Part shown: piece by piece, positions 25,110-39,581 of the stretch | Position numbering within the stretch: the first letter of the stretch is position 1 | Layout: each line of letters opens with the position of its first letter | Origin: Erythrocercus mccallii | Lineage: Eukaryota; Chordata; Aves; Passeriformes; Dicruridae | Direction: 5' to 3' | Assembly (NCBI GenBank): GCA_013397435.1 | Contig: VZRG01002000.1 | Span: 2,032 to 66,031, forward strand | Length of the DNA stretch: 64,000 bases | The notes under the pieces: model-generated | Told to the model about the DNA's origin: nothing | What the model saw: only the letters and a program-made list of their open reading frames with translations | Database searches by the model: none | Made by a program: the position numbers and the translations under genes

Positions 25110-25580
25110 GTTTATATACAAGAAATACATTAAGCTGTTAGAGAGCATCCTAAGGAGGGCAATGAAGATGGTGAAGGAAATTGTGGGGAAGCCATATGAG
25201 GAGTGGCAGAGGTCACCTGGTCTGTCCAGCCTGAAGAAGAATCTGAGGGAAGACTCATTGCAGTCTACAACTTCCTTGTGAGGGGAAGAGGGGCAGACAC
25301 TGATCTCATCTCTCTGGTGTTCAGAGACAGAACCTGAAGCAATGGCTGGAGTTGGGAGGTTTAGGTTTGGTGTTATGGGAAGGCTCTTCCTCCAGAGGGT
25401 GGTCAGGCACTGAACAGGCTCCCCAGGGCAGTGGTCACAGCCTCAAGGTTGCCAGAGCTCAAGCAGCATTTTGACCATGCTCTTGGGCAATGGGTGGGAT
25501 TTTTGTGCAGGGTGAGGAGTTGGACTTGATGGTCCTTGTGGGTCCCTCCCAACTCAGCATACTCTGTGTTCTGTGTTTAA
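25110..25580 (+). mobile_element. CR1 LINE fragment (forward orientation)
   Basis: Forward CR1 phrases in order: gagggcaatgaagatggtga, tctgtccagcctgaagaag, ttcctccagagggtggtcag, ctgaacaggctccccagg, gttggacttgatggtcctt, ending near the usual 3' tail at about 25,580. It faces away from the CR1 at 24.5-25.0 kb. Confidence 0.88.
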
Positions 25581-25944
25581 ATATACTGCATTTAAAATAA
25601 ACATATTGTAAATCATTGTTAAGGGAAAGCTACACATTTTCACTTAAAGTGATTCATCCTCATTTAGTATGTACATGCTTCAGAGTGTAAAGCCCAGATT
25701 CTGTCAAGCTGATACTTACACTGCTGGACAGTATATAAATCCTCAGCACATACACAGACAATAGCAATGCAGGCCTCCTGCTGCTCAACTGGAACAAGTG
25801 TTCAGCTGCCTGGGGCAAGAGCATAGAGAAACTGAAATATGGCTATTAACATACTTCAGAAATTGTATTTTGGGTTAGTTGTCCAGTGTAAGTGATATGA
25901 CAAGCAAAATGAATACAAAACAACCACACTTCTCTTAAAAATAT

Positions 25945-25950
25945 TTTATT
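25945..25950 (-). promoter_or_regulatory. ACADM polyadenylation signal (AATAAA)
   Basis: tttatt on the plus strand reads AATAAA on the minus strand, 215 bp past the ACADM stop codon. It is the first perfect signal downstream and gives a short 3' UTR. Confidence 0.7.
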
Positions 25951-26164
25951 AAAATGCAGCATTGACGGTCAAAAATTACATTCTGATTATCTTTAATTTT
26001 AGAGTGAGAACAGAATCAGTGCGTGATAATGAACAGAATAAAAATATTTTGAAGGCATTTTTTTTTCCTTCATCCCTTTTTAATTCTATTGAGAAACACA
26101 CTAAAATCTTTTTCCATAAGAACACAGAACAGTACAGGAGCACCAGACGCACTTTAGACATTTT

Positions 26165-29100
26165 TTAAGCCTTAAATTTGCCAACATGTTCACGAGCTAT
26201 GATCATCCTTTGAATCTGAGCAGTTCCCTCATAAATCTGAAAAGAAGAATTGCAGTAATGTTACTGGGTGATTTTTAAAAAGGTTTTAACAGGTATACAT
26301 TTGTAAACCTCCATGGCACTGATCCAGTGTGGATTAGGATTGTGGATTAGGAAGACAGAAAACCCAGAAAATTCCAGTGTGACAGTAATAACAGTGGGCT
26401 AAATGAAATGTAACTCATACAACATACTGAGAAAGTCTTGTTCTCTCAGGTGCTCTTATCTAAAGTCAGTAAGGGCTCTCATGAAAATGTGACAACATTC
26501 CTCTTATTTGAGGAAGAAAATACATTATTTAGATTCTTCAAAGTAGGATCTGAAATCATGGGTAGAAGGGAAGAGATGACTTGTCCTTAAGTGCTTTCTT
26601 TGACTAGCCTTTCAAAATCATACCGTATGTTGTCTCTGATCCATTTGTTTTTATTGCTTCTTGTTAACTAGAACTCTCTCCCATATAGTTTTGTTGGTGC
26701 TTTTCTTTATTCTTGCATTTTCTTCTAGAAACAGTCTGCATCATTCCTCTGTTCTGTTTCTTTGCTGGGAGCAAAGTCAAAAATAGACAAAAAAGCACCT
26801 ATGAAGTTCTAATGCCAAAGGAGGACTTATGCTCCACAGGCAAACTGCACTGTAATGCAAGGGCTGAGGTAACATAGTTTAGAGGTCTTAATGTTTCAGT
26901 TCCCAGTTCCGCCACAACTTCATTCGGCAAATTGCTAAAAATCATGCAAATTCACTTATAGGAATAATCTTTCCAGGAACCTTAAAGAGCATTTTAAAAT
27001 AAGAATGCTATAACCTGTTCACATTAGTGTTACGGTTCAGAACAAGCTGTTGATTCCCAAGGTGAATTCTCTGCTGCTGCTTACCCCGTGTTGATCCTGT
27101 CCACAGAGCAGACTGTGTTTTGTGAATACTAGTGCCTTCTGAAATGAACTGAAATGGAAGTCCTGCTTTCTCTCTATATTAAAGATTCACTAATCCCTAG
27201 GAAAGCCATAATGGTCCAAGCCTGCACCTGGACCCTAACAATTGAATGCCATCAGGGACATACATTCCAAGGGACCAAACAGGCTTGCTATGAACTCAGC
27301 CTGCTCAAACTGCTTAGAGCGTAGCTGTCAGGGTCTCAGCAGCCATTCCTGCAATCTACCAAACCACTCCTATTGCACTAAATTTGCACTTGCTGATGAA
27401 GACAGCCATGGAATTCAAGTGTAAAGACATCACAACTCACAATCGTCTTAAGTAATTACAGGAAAGGCTTTGGTTTATAAGCTGATGGAAATAGTTTCAA
27501 GATTCCTTGACAATTAAAGATAAGCAGTTTTCCAAATTAAGAGTTTTCAAACCTAACAGTTTCTACCAAAGTAGCCTAGACTGGCAGCCAGACAAAACTA
27601 GGGCATAGTAAGGACATGTAAAAAATGTTATTGGTAAACACAGTAAAAGGATCATGTAATATAAAAAAGACCAAACATATGAAAGACAAGTTGAAAAATC
27701 ACATTTTTCTGCATGCAACGTATGGCCAAAAGTATATACCATCTGGAACTGAACAGTAATACAGCAAAGCACAGTGAAGTGCAAGATATAATCAAGAGAC
27801 ATGGACAAAATGTGATCTGCCAGCGAGGAGGTGCACAAAAAGCTGGGTGGGAGCATGGCGAGGAGTGCTGACCTGGAATGGCCAAAGGGGTATTTCATGC
27901 CATAGAGAGTCACGCCCAGTATATAAACTAGGGGGAGTTGACCAGGGGGGTGCTGTTGCTGCAGGTAGATGGGGTAGGCATTGGTCACCAGGTGGTGAAC
28001 AACTTCACTGTGCATCACTTGTTCTTCTTATGTTCTATTCCTATCTGTCTTTCCCATTTATTATTATCATTTACTTTATTTCTATTATTAAACTGTTCTT
28101 ATTCTCAATGCATGAGATTTACCTTTTTTTCCAATTCTCTCCACCATCCCTTGGGAGCAGGGAGGAGAAGGGAGGGAGCAGCTCTGTGGCAACTTAGTTG
28201 CCGGCTGGGGTTAAACTACAACACCATGATACTCAATACTGGTGCTACCTCAGCCAAACCATTCTACTCAGTTTATAATACCAAAGTTTCAAACAGAAAG
28301 TTTTATGGAAAAGAAAAACAAAATCCCCAACCAAACAAAAACCACCTCTTCCCTCCTAAGTCACTGGGGTAAGAAACTGCTTTAATGTTCAGGCTAAGAA
28401 GACAGCTAAACTATAAACAGACACCAATCCATGATACAGATAGATGGTCAGAAGATTTGCATCTCCAAAAGTTTTCAAGAACGGTATGATACATAAACCA
28501 CCTCTACTTACAGAATACCAAAGCAAGCAAAACACTTGGTATTTTGATCAGGATTTTTTTTTCTAAGAGTTCAAAAACTTCAAAATTGAGAATCCAAGAA
28601 TTGCAACAAGTTACCACATTAGGGGAAAAAAACCCCAAAACCACACAAGGTAACTTATTTCTCTTTCATTATGCCCTTTCAATTTTCATGAAATGCAATG
28701 ACTTTTGTATGGAAGTAATTTCCTGACTTGAATGATTCTTCAAATGGAAGGATTACTGCTTTCATTCTAAAATTATTTTTTTAATATATGTACATCATGA
28801 TTTGAAGTAAGTAGCCGTCAGTTTATTCTACATAAAATCTACACATTATCACATTCTCTTTTACTTACCTGGTAGATTTTAGCATCTCTCATTAGTTTTT
28901 CTACAGGATATTCAGTATTAAATCCATTTCCTCCAAAAATCTGTACTGCATCTGCAGCTACTTGGTTTGCAATGTCACCAGCAAATGCCTTCGCAATGGA
29001 AGCATAGTAGGTATTCCTGCGACCAGCATCAACTTCCCATGCAGCTCTCTGGTAAGCCATCCTAGCGAGTTCAACTTTCATTGCCATTTCAGCAAGCAAG

Positions 29101-32100
29101 AAAGACACTGCTTGGTGCTATGATGAAATAAACAAGGTTAATATTGCCTGCTTAAAATTCTGTGACATCCAAGAAAGATATAATCTCCTTAATGCTGTGA
29201 TTTTTTTCAAAAAGCTCAGTAAGATGTAGAAGTTCTACAGAATATGCATCATGCTGTAATATATATATGTAGAATTATACTCTTTTAAGTTTTTGATTTC
29301 CAAATCCATTTAGTCATAGGGATTAAATACTGATTAAACAACAGTTGAAGTTGTTCTTTCCTATTTATGAGATTGGTATTTACCTTGCTGTTTATGCATA
29401 TTTTTTCAAAATTGGTTAGCAGCATGATGGGCAATGTATTCTACTGGTGTTAATACTGTATGCTTTGTCTCACATACCTCAGATGTTTTCTTCTTTCCTG
29501 AAAATCCCTCTTTATTAGCACTGAAGAATGTATGTAAGTATGCCTTGCTGGTATGTAAGTTCTGAGTTTCTGGGCAGAGTTTTGTTTCTGCTTTTACTAC
29601 TATCATTGATAAACTATCAAAAATTCTTGAAGTTACCACATAGCTAAGTTTGCTTATGGTGCAACCTATACACTTGGAAATGACAAAATGGCAGAGGTAT
29701 AATATAAAAATTAAGGAAATATAAATATCAAGGAATAACCTTGAAAAATCAGTAGCAGTACATCTGGTATGAAAACATAAACTTCTATTATATTCTGTCC
29801 GTCCCCACACTTACTTCAACAATTGGTTTCCCAAAGGTTTTTCTCTCCAAAGCATATCTAGTAGCTTCATCAAGGGCTCTTTTTGCTAATCCAACAGCAC
29901 CAGCTGCTACCTAAATTGAATACACACCAGAATGAAAAATCTGAAATTCCTGCTATATTTTATAACCAAATTTATTCTGATACTTACAGGTGGTCTGGTC
30001 TTATCAAAAGCTCCCATTGCAATTTTAAAGCCAGCTCCTTCAGCTATCAATACATTTTCTTTTGGGACTCTCACATCTTCAAAGACAATGCCTCTTGTAT
30101 CTGAGCAGCGTTGACCCATATTCATTTCCTGAAGTAGGAAATTTACAGATGTGCTACTAAATTGGATCATTCAAAGGTACAATATGTTTTCATTCTTTTG
30201 TTGACTCAAAGCATATAGTTTTTCTTCCCCAAAACACTTAATCTAAAAATTACCACATATGAGACAAATACTAATTATGTACTGGCAGACCAGCATGCCC
30301 TTAACTTGTCTAAGCTGGGCAGTTTACTTTCTCCGTATATGAATTTAGTTCTGTCGCTGTAATCAATCTTCTTGTCTTCTTCTAGTTCAACTATCATTGA
30401 GATGCAAGTGGAAAAAGAAAAGAATCTAATAGGCCGGAAGTACAGGTATACTACAAGTGAATAAATAAATGAGCTTTTCAAGTTTTCAGATTTCTTGCCT
30501 AATGTTCAACATTCAGTTTTACCTACTATTAAAAATAGTACTTTTTTGTAAAGAGAGAACCAGCATCAGTATCTCTAAGGCCTGTTCTTTGACCAGCATG
30601 AGCTAAAATTAAAACTCACTATGTGTGTATTAAGGTCAAAATTGTCCAACTTGCTTCTTGTTCTTTCAAGGCATATTAATTCTTATATATTGGTACTTGC
30701 CGATACAGTAGTTCTCAAAGACTCTTTTGCAGCCATTCAAAGTAGTCATCTTACTTTAGACCATTCTGAGTAATTCCTTTTCTGAATTAATAGCTTTAAA
30801 ATTATGTTTTATGAATAGTTCCTCTATGTTGTGAAAACAAAAAGATGGTTGTACATAAGCATATGAAACTGTTCAGTTGTGCAACAGTCTTTTTTCTTTA
30901 GTAGTACATTTGTTTTATTATTGGTTTAGAACGGAACAGTAATTCCTGGCTTGTCGAACAAGAAATCTTCACCTTTCTTCCAATTTGGATCCCTGGGCTA
31001 TCTGCTTCCACAATGAATCCAGTAAAGGCTTTGCTTGCAGGAGCTTTTGGATCTGGATTGGTACGTGCTAGCAAAAAATACCTAGTGTAAAACAAAGCAG
31101 ATGGATGCAGTTTATCCTCACAATTAACAAGATATATTTATCCAGCAATTTAAAAATTTTTATGGGCATTTCTACCACATAATAAATTCTGTCTGTGAGT
31201 TAACAACATTTCTTTCTTGCCTACCCTGAAAATAAAAGGACAGAGAGCAAGAGAGTAGAAGTTTCAAAGATTCAAGATTTCATAAAATTTAACAGGCTTA
31301 TTCAGATCAACATGCAAAGATTCCCTACCTTTTCCACATATTGTAAGTCTTTATGATATTAGCAGCTTCCCAAATAGTACAAAAGAATCCTATTCATGGC
31401 ATTTACATAAAAATTAATGCATAGGACAAACATTCTTGGATGTAAGAGTTATCACCTGATTTCAGAGATCTTGATTTTATTTTTCTAAGTGTAAGTTGTA
31501 AATAAGTATTTCTTTTAGAAATTAAACACCTTTAAATCACTTTTTATGGTATTCAGTAAGGTCAAAAGAATTCTGATAGATTGTCTTTGGTGGGTCTGGC
31601 TTCAACAAGAAAATAACTAGAAAATTCAGTTTCAGGTTTAGGTAAGTGTATAAAGCTTTTTCCAATTGAATTCTGGGGAATTTCCATGTTGTGAATCAGT
31701 ATGATGTAAGACATGATTTAAAGGGTTTACATTTAAATAGCGTGCTCCAGACAACATGGCCATATCTGCAATTTTTGACAGATGGAAAATGTCTTCTTTT
31801 CAGAAAATAAAAAGTAACACTACAATCAAACAGTGTTTCTACTTTCACTAGGAATAAGAGGTGTTTCTAGCAGAATCAGATTTAATTTTGATAGCTGCAA
31901 GATTCAAGAGGCCATTCTTGAGTGTGGAGTCATGATGTCATCACTCATTTTCCTTTTTAGGCTTTGCATAGCACTCGATAGCTATCCTGATAAACTGGGC
32001 AGAGATTAAAATGTAATCCACTGAAACACAGAAAACATTCCGATTTTTATCTGAAGGATGGGTCTTTAAAGAATTTAACTGAGGTCGGAGGTGTGGGGTA

Positions 32101-35100
32101 AAGCCACTACAAAACAGCAAAGAACTGTGACACCAGTTAACATACCAGTTCGCTTTCCCACCATTTGTGATCCACATCTTCTGACCGTTAATAACATACT
32201 CATCTCCTTTCTTCTCAGCCTTTGTTTTTATACCTGCCACATCAGAGCCTGCTCCAGGCTCTGTTACACAGTAAGCCTAAATGAAATTAAGACGTGAAAT
32301 CTTGGAGAATCAAAGGTTTAAGAGAACTGCATGGTAAAATCCAAACACCAAATAAACAAACCCCCCCCAATAAAACCCTCAAACAACCCAACACACAGTC
32401 CCCTTGCCCCTGGAGAGAGCTGGCTGAGTAAAGGTTAATTTTCTTTATAAATCCGTAATAATACCTAAAACTGGCTTTAAATCAAACAAGCATTCTGTAA
32501 CCCTTAAGTTATTACTTCCTCAGGCTTCAAAAATTCTGATGTGAAAGCTGAGGATCTTTAAAGTCTGAAAATTAGAGCACTGAGTAATGTTTTATGTTTA
32601 CTGAGTATTTCAGCTTAGGAAGCTTAGTTGTAGATTTAGATACATTGCACACAAATCTTTGCTTCTTTCTATGCAACAAAAGTACTGTTTTATGTAATAT
32701 TTAAGATCACAAATAGAGTTTCATTCCCATCCAAGTTAAGGGTCTCCTTACATAAACCTTGTATGTTTCTTAAACGTCGACAACCCTTCTTGAAAGGGAA
32801 ATAAAAACTATTCATTTTTGGTAAGTGACTTAGGATGGAGATAATTTTCTAAGTAGTGTCTTGCATTTATTTACTGGATGGATCTCATTAGGTATTTGCT
32901 AACTTTCATTAAATGTCACAGTTTACATACAAATCAAAAAGGGCTAAGTTGTGAATACATGTAAGTTCAGGGGGAAAAAAATCGCAAAAAAAGAGGAAAA
33001 AATAATAATAAAAAGGATTAATACTGTTAATATGGTTTAGAAACATTCTACAGTATAGCAGTTATACTTACACACATCATTGGTTCCTCTGTCATTCTTC
33101 CTAAGTATTTTTTCTGCTGATGCTCATTTCCTGCAATGATGACTGGCATTTGCTGAAAGAAAATATTTAGACCATTAATCCGGCTCTTTCAAGTGCAGAA
33201 ACTGTAGTTTAAGGGATGTAAGGAAACACGGAACTTACCCCTAGGGAGTTTGCTTCAATGGCAGTTTGAACCCCTGTACATCCGTAAGCTAACTCTTCTG
33301 TAATAAGGCAAGCTTCAAAACTGCCAAGGCCAAGACCACCTATGGTTGAAGTATTTAAGTTATTCGAGGGGATTTAAATTATAACATATTAATAGTGACT
33401 TACGCAACATAATTAACAAAAATGTATTCTTCCACATATATGTAATTGTGTACTGTGTTTGGTTAGGCATTCTCACACAAGCATTTTAACTTAATCTTTG
33501 TCAGAAGAGTAATGGGTGATTTGAAAATTAGGTATCATGTGTCCAGAGTTATTGTTTGATTAATGTGGGACAACTTGCACAAAGTGGCAAGAATGTACCA
33601 CTCACATTTTGTACCACTACTGTACATTCAAGAATTAAGAGTTCCTAGGAAGCACAGAAAGGGCTCCTGAGCCAAAAGCATTTGGTAACAAAACTGTCCG
33701 TATTAGTAAACCAACACAGTAATCTGACAGAAACCAACAATGTGGGAAACTGGCCAACACGACATACAAATACAATAACAACTACCTCAAAAATATTTTC
33801 CTGAACTTTCAAGTGACTTCCTCAGTCAAAGAATAATTCTCTTTGGTATCTTTGTTATGCCAACCCCTGACAGACAATCTGTTACGTGAATTTGTCCCAT
33901 CTGTTTTGGAACCTATGTAAAATTTTAGCACCTGTATCCTACAGGGGCAGTAAGTTGCAAATTAACTCCACACTGCATGCAGAACCATCTCCTTCCAATC
34001 CCTTTCATCTCCATCAATCCCTTTTCACACTCTCCCATGACACTGACATTTTAGTCACTTCTCCTATAGAATTTACATCTCACACAAGATAAAACTTCTA
34101 ATCTTTGTCATCCTTATAGAAACCTTCTCATTTCCCCAATACTCTCTTGAGATGGCAGGATCTGAGGCAAATGTAATTTGGATTCAGGAAGCAGCATAAT
34201 TATGCCTTCTGCTTTTTTCTTCATTCCTTTAAGGGTCCCTCTTGACCTCAGAGTTTACAGTTTTGACCTCTTCTGAGCATTATGCTCATGTTCACAGGAT
34301 CCCAAGATGTCTTTTCTGAGAGGCAGTATCTAGTGCACCGTATACCTTTTCTCTGTAAAGTTCAGACTGCTTCTTTGCCTTCACACGTGCATCATTTTTT
34401 ATTTTTGGAATTGCATTGCCATTTTAACTCTCACTGTTTCATGACCTTTTCCTGCAGGTCTCTGAACCAGACCATCTTTTCTATGGTGAATAACTTTGTA
34501 TTATCAGCAAACTCTATCATCTTTGCATTTACACCCTTTTCCAGTTTATTTATAGCCATCTCAAATAGCACAAGACCTAGCAAGGCTGTGCTGCTAATTT
34601 TGCCAGTATGAAATGTGATGGTTTTTAAAACTTACTTTAGAAGTTCAGGCATTCTCTATCAACCAGCAATCCTTTGTTCACACATTTATTAGCTACTTCA
34701 GAGAACTCTAATGATTTTATGAGATATGAGTTCCTTTCACTAAAACCCTTCTCCAGCATATCATGTTTGTCTGTATCACTCATACATCATATAAGCCAGG
34801 ACTCTTTTGTACTGCACTTAATCTAAACTGAAAAACTCTCCTTCTGGGATATACTCCTGAATTTCTCTAGCCTGTATCAGAGACTAGAACAAAAAAATGA
34901 CCTTCTAATTTCTCTGCCTAATCAGCTGACAATGCACCAGGGGAACATTACGCAGCTGTAATCACCGTAGAAAAATCTGGTCATGAATTACTAAACCATA
35001 ATCCGTCTAATTTGTTTCCTGATTACATCCATACCTAGTAACACACTTATATGTGTCAACCTGCCTACTGATTAAATTTAGATTATTCAAGTATATGACT

Positions 35101-38100
35101 ATTTATTAGGTACAGAATCCATAATTACACATAGCAATCTCATCTAATGTCTTTTCATTGTTTCATTTTACAGATTAAAAAGAATGTTTACTTACCACAG
35201 CTTTCCGGTATATGTGAATTCATAAGACCAAGCTCCCAAGCCCGCTTTATAAGTGGAACAGGATACTAAAACAGACATGGAAAAATCACCTTCTGATTAC
35301 TCACAAGCAAAACTTCTGATTTTATGCAGGTTAAGATAAAAAGTCTGGTTTTTCCAATTTTTCCCTTACACTATGGTAGATTTACCTCTCCAGTTTTGTC
35401 ATATTGTGCAGCAACAGGAATAATTTCTTCCACAGCAAATTTACGAGCAGTAGCTTGAAACTCTTTCTGTTCATCAGTAAGTTCTATTTTAAAACAGGAA
35501 GAGAAAAAGATCATAAATCCTCTGCTGTCTTTTATTTTGCCAACTGTCAAGACTACAATAAAAAAGAAACAAAAGCATCTATCCAGGACAACCCAAACCA
35601 CCACTATTTGGGGCTCTCCAGGAAGCAAAAAAGCTCAGGTTCCTCTTGCTCCTGGGAGAAAACCTCCATTGTTCCCTGATCAACCCCTACGTGCACTTAG
35701 TAACTGATGAAATTATCCACAAAATATTGAAATGTAAACAAAGTAGAGAGGTCTGTGTAAAATGAAATGCATTACCAAAAGAAACAAGCAGAATGCTGTT
35801 TTAATTAAATGCATAAAAAGACAGAGGTTGCCCAAAGATCCTGCCTCTTCAGTTTCAAACATCTAGCTCTGATCCTCTAAATTTACTTGTATATATACTA
35901 TATATAATATGTCAAGATGAAGATTAATTTATTTTTTTTACATTTCTTGATAACTGAGTTCAACTATGACTACATTTAAGTGTCTCAACACTGAAAACAG
36001 CAGTATGAGGTAAGTAAAGCTAAGACACTGCGGCAATAAAAAAACCTTAAGACAGACATGAGTTAAAAGAAGAAAATCTTAAGAACAGTACACACATATC
36101 TGCCTTGCCTCAGTTGAGGATAAAGTTACTTTAATTTTCAAACTATGTTTTAAATAGAAATATATTTAGAACAAACACCTTCATTTTAAAATCATGGTGA
36201 ACTACAATATTCAATATAGGGTATTATTTCTTTTTAACTCTGCAATTTGCCTGCTATTGTTACATTTCTTTCAAAAACTGTACTACTTACCAAAGCTAAA
36301 GCCAGCTCCAGGTTTGCCTACATGTAAGTTTTGCGCAGGTTTACTAGAATAGGACCTCCATCCATGCCCTGCGACGGTTTGAAACATTTGCTAAAGAAGA
36401 AAAGAATATGAGGTGCAAAATCTTTACAGCTCAAGCCTTCTAAAGCTACAAACCTATCCGCAGCACAACTTTAAATGTAGACTCCCTCTCTAGAAATGGT
36501 ATCACATCAAGTATAATACAATTATTACAGTGATAAAAGAATTACTGGCTAAGTTGTGTTTTTCTCCTGTGGCACACAGCATTTACATGAATGGACACCT
36601 CTCCTAGAAATCTCAGGCTTTAACAGGACCAAGGGTGAGTGAACTGCTGTATGCACTTTTAAGTATTGTGCAGTTGAGTATTTAAAAATTATTAAGCATA
36701 ATTAAAATTTATGTTCATGGAGACACAGCAATATATATTTCTTTCATTTATTCACACACTCATCAAACTTCATTTTCTGGCCTTCTAGTGAATATCCTAT
36801 TACTCAATGTTTACTTACATGCAGATTTATCAAGATTTTAAAAACAACCTACCTATTAGCCAATATATCAGAATATTTTCATAACATCCTAGACTAATCT
36901 CTGCTTTCTTTTAATCAGCTGCTACCACTGACACTTGGTGATTACTATTATCCTCCAAACAGGAGAGAACACTGCAGACTATCTGAAGTTTATTTTTTCT
37001 CCTAATACTTATCAGAAATTTATTCATTTTCATTGTAAATACTTTCTCTGCTTTTTTTTAATTTAGAGCCCCAAATATTGTTGATACAGCTTTTTCAGAA
37101 TGTCTTAATACATGTCTGAATTTGTTTTAAGAGGATGGTTTATTCTCTTCAAGAGCTATAAATCTCAGAAATATTTAGAAATTATTGAAAAATATGTAAT
37201 TAGATAATTTTTTAGGATGACCCAAATCAATATTGCAAAACCAAATTTGCCTAAACACTAAGGAAAGGTTTCTTCTTGATTTTCTTCTGTGAAAATGTAA
37301 ATTGTGATCAGAGCAGTCACTTATTTCCTAGCATTAAAAAAAATTGAATTATTGATAGTAATGCAAAAAAATATCACATAAATTTTACTGGGAACTCTAG
37401 AAGACAGGGACATTACAGAAAGTTACATGGCTGAGGAGGCAAAAAGTATCTTCGAAAATGTTACAGTACGCAAACTGTGATCTTAAAAATAATAATGCCA
37501 TATGATAGATGGTTATAACACAGCACAAGCATGAAGAATACTGCCAATAATAGGTATCAACACAGTGAAAAAAGTATTTCCAGAGGATACTGAAAACATC
37601 TATAATATTCGAAGGTGAAGACATGCAGACACTGCTAGGCAAAGAAGAGGGAGAGGCTATAACATACTGTGCTGGTAATGTCAATTTATTAATTGTTCAG
37701 GATTGCATTTTGCAGTAGGTAATATATTATTAATTTCAAGTTTTTAGAAAAAAATAGACATTGCAAAACAGTATCTTGCTAAGTTTTCTGTTACTGCTAC
37801 CTCTCATATTAAAAACTAAAACAATACCACAAAAATATAGAAAGATCTTGATCCCTCAGAATTATTTACACCTTATTTTATCTGGAAAAAAAGATGAGGT
37901 GAGGTTTAAAAAAAAAGTCAGATGATTGTAATTTTTTTTTTCTTTTTTTTTAAGGATAGACTAATACATAGATTTGCCACCGAAAGGTTTTACCTACACG
38001 TGGAAAAGTACTGGATTCAAACTAATGCTAAAAGTGAAACCCTATATGAAAGAAGCTGTAGAATTAAAACCAGTGAACTTATGTCTATTGTGGTATAGTA

Positions 38101-39581
38101 TGCAAGGTAACACTGAGGTGTACTTTGAAAAACTCAGCAATGCCCCCACAAACAAATATGGACAGATAGGATTCACAGCTGGAAGCTGCATGTCTTATCA
38201 GGTGACAAAGGATGAGGGTTGCTACATCTAAGAATTTGGATGACCATCTGTCTTACTTGTCAACCTTCCTGTTGCTTGACTCTGAGGAACAGTTAGATTC
38301 AGTGACCAACTACTGCTAGTGATGTTCGGATGCAACTCCTATGGCATTTCCTTGCGCTTTTGTATAAACTCTACCACAACTATGATCATCAGTGTAGCGA
38401 GACTAACACTGGAAGAATGTGCTGTGAGGAAAAGGGTATGACAAGGCTACTCACAAAAGTGATGCAATCTCTTTATTACCTTGATGCCAAAAGAACCTGT
38501 TCGAAAAAAGCACATCACAGAAAACAGTGGGACAACAATAATCTAAGGGTCACTAACCTTGGGTCTCCCTCATGTATCTCAGGGCAAAAAATGAAAGGAA
38601 TTATCAAGAGCCATTTGCTGCTGGGGTAATATGTCAGGAGACTGAACTTGAAATAATCATTTCCTCTCTATGTGCTTCCTTTTCTTAAAGCATTACTTTT
38701 GATCCATAAGATGCCAGCTTCAGATGGAGACTTCTTCCCTCACTGACTTCCCTCACTTTCACAGCAACACTTAGGACCTGTGGCCAAGCTGCATCAATTT
38801 GGGGCAAACTAACACTGTTCCCAGGAGGCTGTGGTGAAGGGCCTTTCAAGTCAGACTCATGACTGCCTCTGGATATGAAGAATCCAGAAAAAGGCATGTG
38901 TAAATGCTAAATGTGTTTTGAGTAGTTTTTATTTTCTAGTTTGAAGCCGTGAGGTTATTGGTGGTTCAATACAGTAGAAAATTTGCACTTTAGAAAACCA
39001 ACTATTATATTTCGCTCGTATTTTTTTTTAAATTAACGTAGGTAGTACAGCTATGTATGCTAAAGGAAATGCATTGGATAAAATACTCTAACTCCGGTGT
39101 TTTGAAGCCGCCTCCGCCGTTAAATGGGAGGTGCCAGACACACTTAGTACGACGCGGCCTTTGCCACATGAGAAACCCCAGGGCTGTGCAGTAACTCCAT
39201 CTGAAGAACATCAGATGACAATAACCGTTCGAACTGTGATGATTACGGTCATAAACTCCGCTATACTGCGAGGCAGGAAAAGCAGCACAGCGGCCGGATT
39301 CCAGTCCCGCCGGCCCTGCCCACCTGGGCAGCCCCTCTGCCGGCAGCTGTCCCGACAGTCACGGCGGGCGGAACCCTGGCTGGCCCTGCCTCTTCCTCCC
39401 TTCGCCCTCTGCGATATCGCGGCCCTTCCCCACCACCCGGCCTCCTGCGGCCGCCAGCACCGGCAGCGCCTCGGTTCGGTTCGGTCTGGTCCCGTCTGTC
39501 CCGCCCCTGTCCCCGGATCTTGTGTCCTCCGAGCATTCGCCCGCCCCGGGCGCTCACCCGCGTCGCCCTCAACGCAGCCAT
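26165..39581 (-). CDS. ACADM: Medium-chain acyl-CoA dehydrogenase, mitochondrial
   Basis: FAD enzyme of the mitochondrial matrix that carries out the first step of beta-oxidation of medium-chain acyl-CoAs and passes electrons to ETF. Coding exons, minus strand: 39581-39558, 36390-36291, 35483-35386, 35265-35196, 33339-33239, 33152-33072, 32276-32146, 31081-30973, 30128-29988, 29910-29815, 29117-28869, 26236-26165. The total is 1272 nt, or 423 codons plus TAA (human 421), all junctions GT/AG and in phase. The N-terminus MAALRATRQMF...HGWRSYSS is a basic mitochondrial leader. Visible signatures are YCVTEPGAGSDVAG near residue 165, NMGQRCSDTRG, and GGNGFNTEYPVEKLMRD. The catalytic base is Glu403 in IYEGTAQIQR, equivalent to human precursor Glu401. 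It ends HVGKFKA, slightly different from human. The start is set by the only in-frame ATG in the CpG-island exon, which is followed by gtgagc. Intact. Confidence 0.97.
27640..28223 (-). mobile_element. Avian ERV LTR in ACADM intron 11
   Basis: In reverse complement the right edge begins TGTTGTAGTTTAACCCCAGC, the characteristic start of a common bird ERV LTR, and is followed by typical interior phrases (ttgagaataagaacagttta, atatactgggcgtgactctc). The right boundary at 28,223 is clear. The left end is approximate because the sequence degrades into unrelated DNA, and no target duplication could be matched. No internal retroviral genes adjoin it. Confidence 0.75.
34390..34650 (-). mobile_element. 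Ancient CR1-like LINE remnant in ACADM intron 4
   Basis: Phrases such as gtattatcagcaaactctatc and acccttttccagtttattta resemble, with many changes, the reverse complement of old reptile/bird CR1 3' regions. Boundaries are uncertain because divergence is high. Confidence 0.4.

Noticed and set aside
27563..28018. 151-codon minus-strand frame with membrane-like composition
   Set aside because: It is read through LTR sequence; the hydrophobicity comes from T-rich LTR DNA.
31873..31946. C box GTGATGA and a CTGA 60-70 nt apart on the minus strand in ACADM intron 7, like a box C/D snoRNA
   Set aside because: No terminal stem beyond one or two pairs, no internal D'/C' boxes, and no rRNA-complementary element that I could recognise; probably chance.
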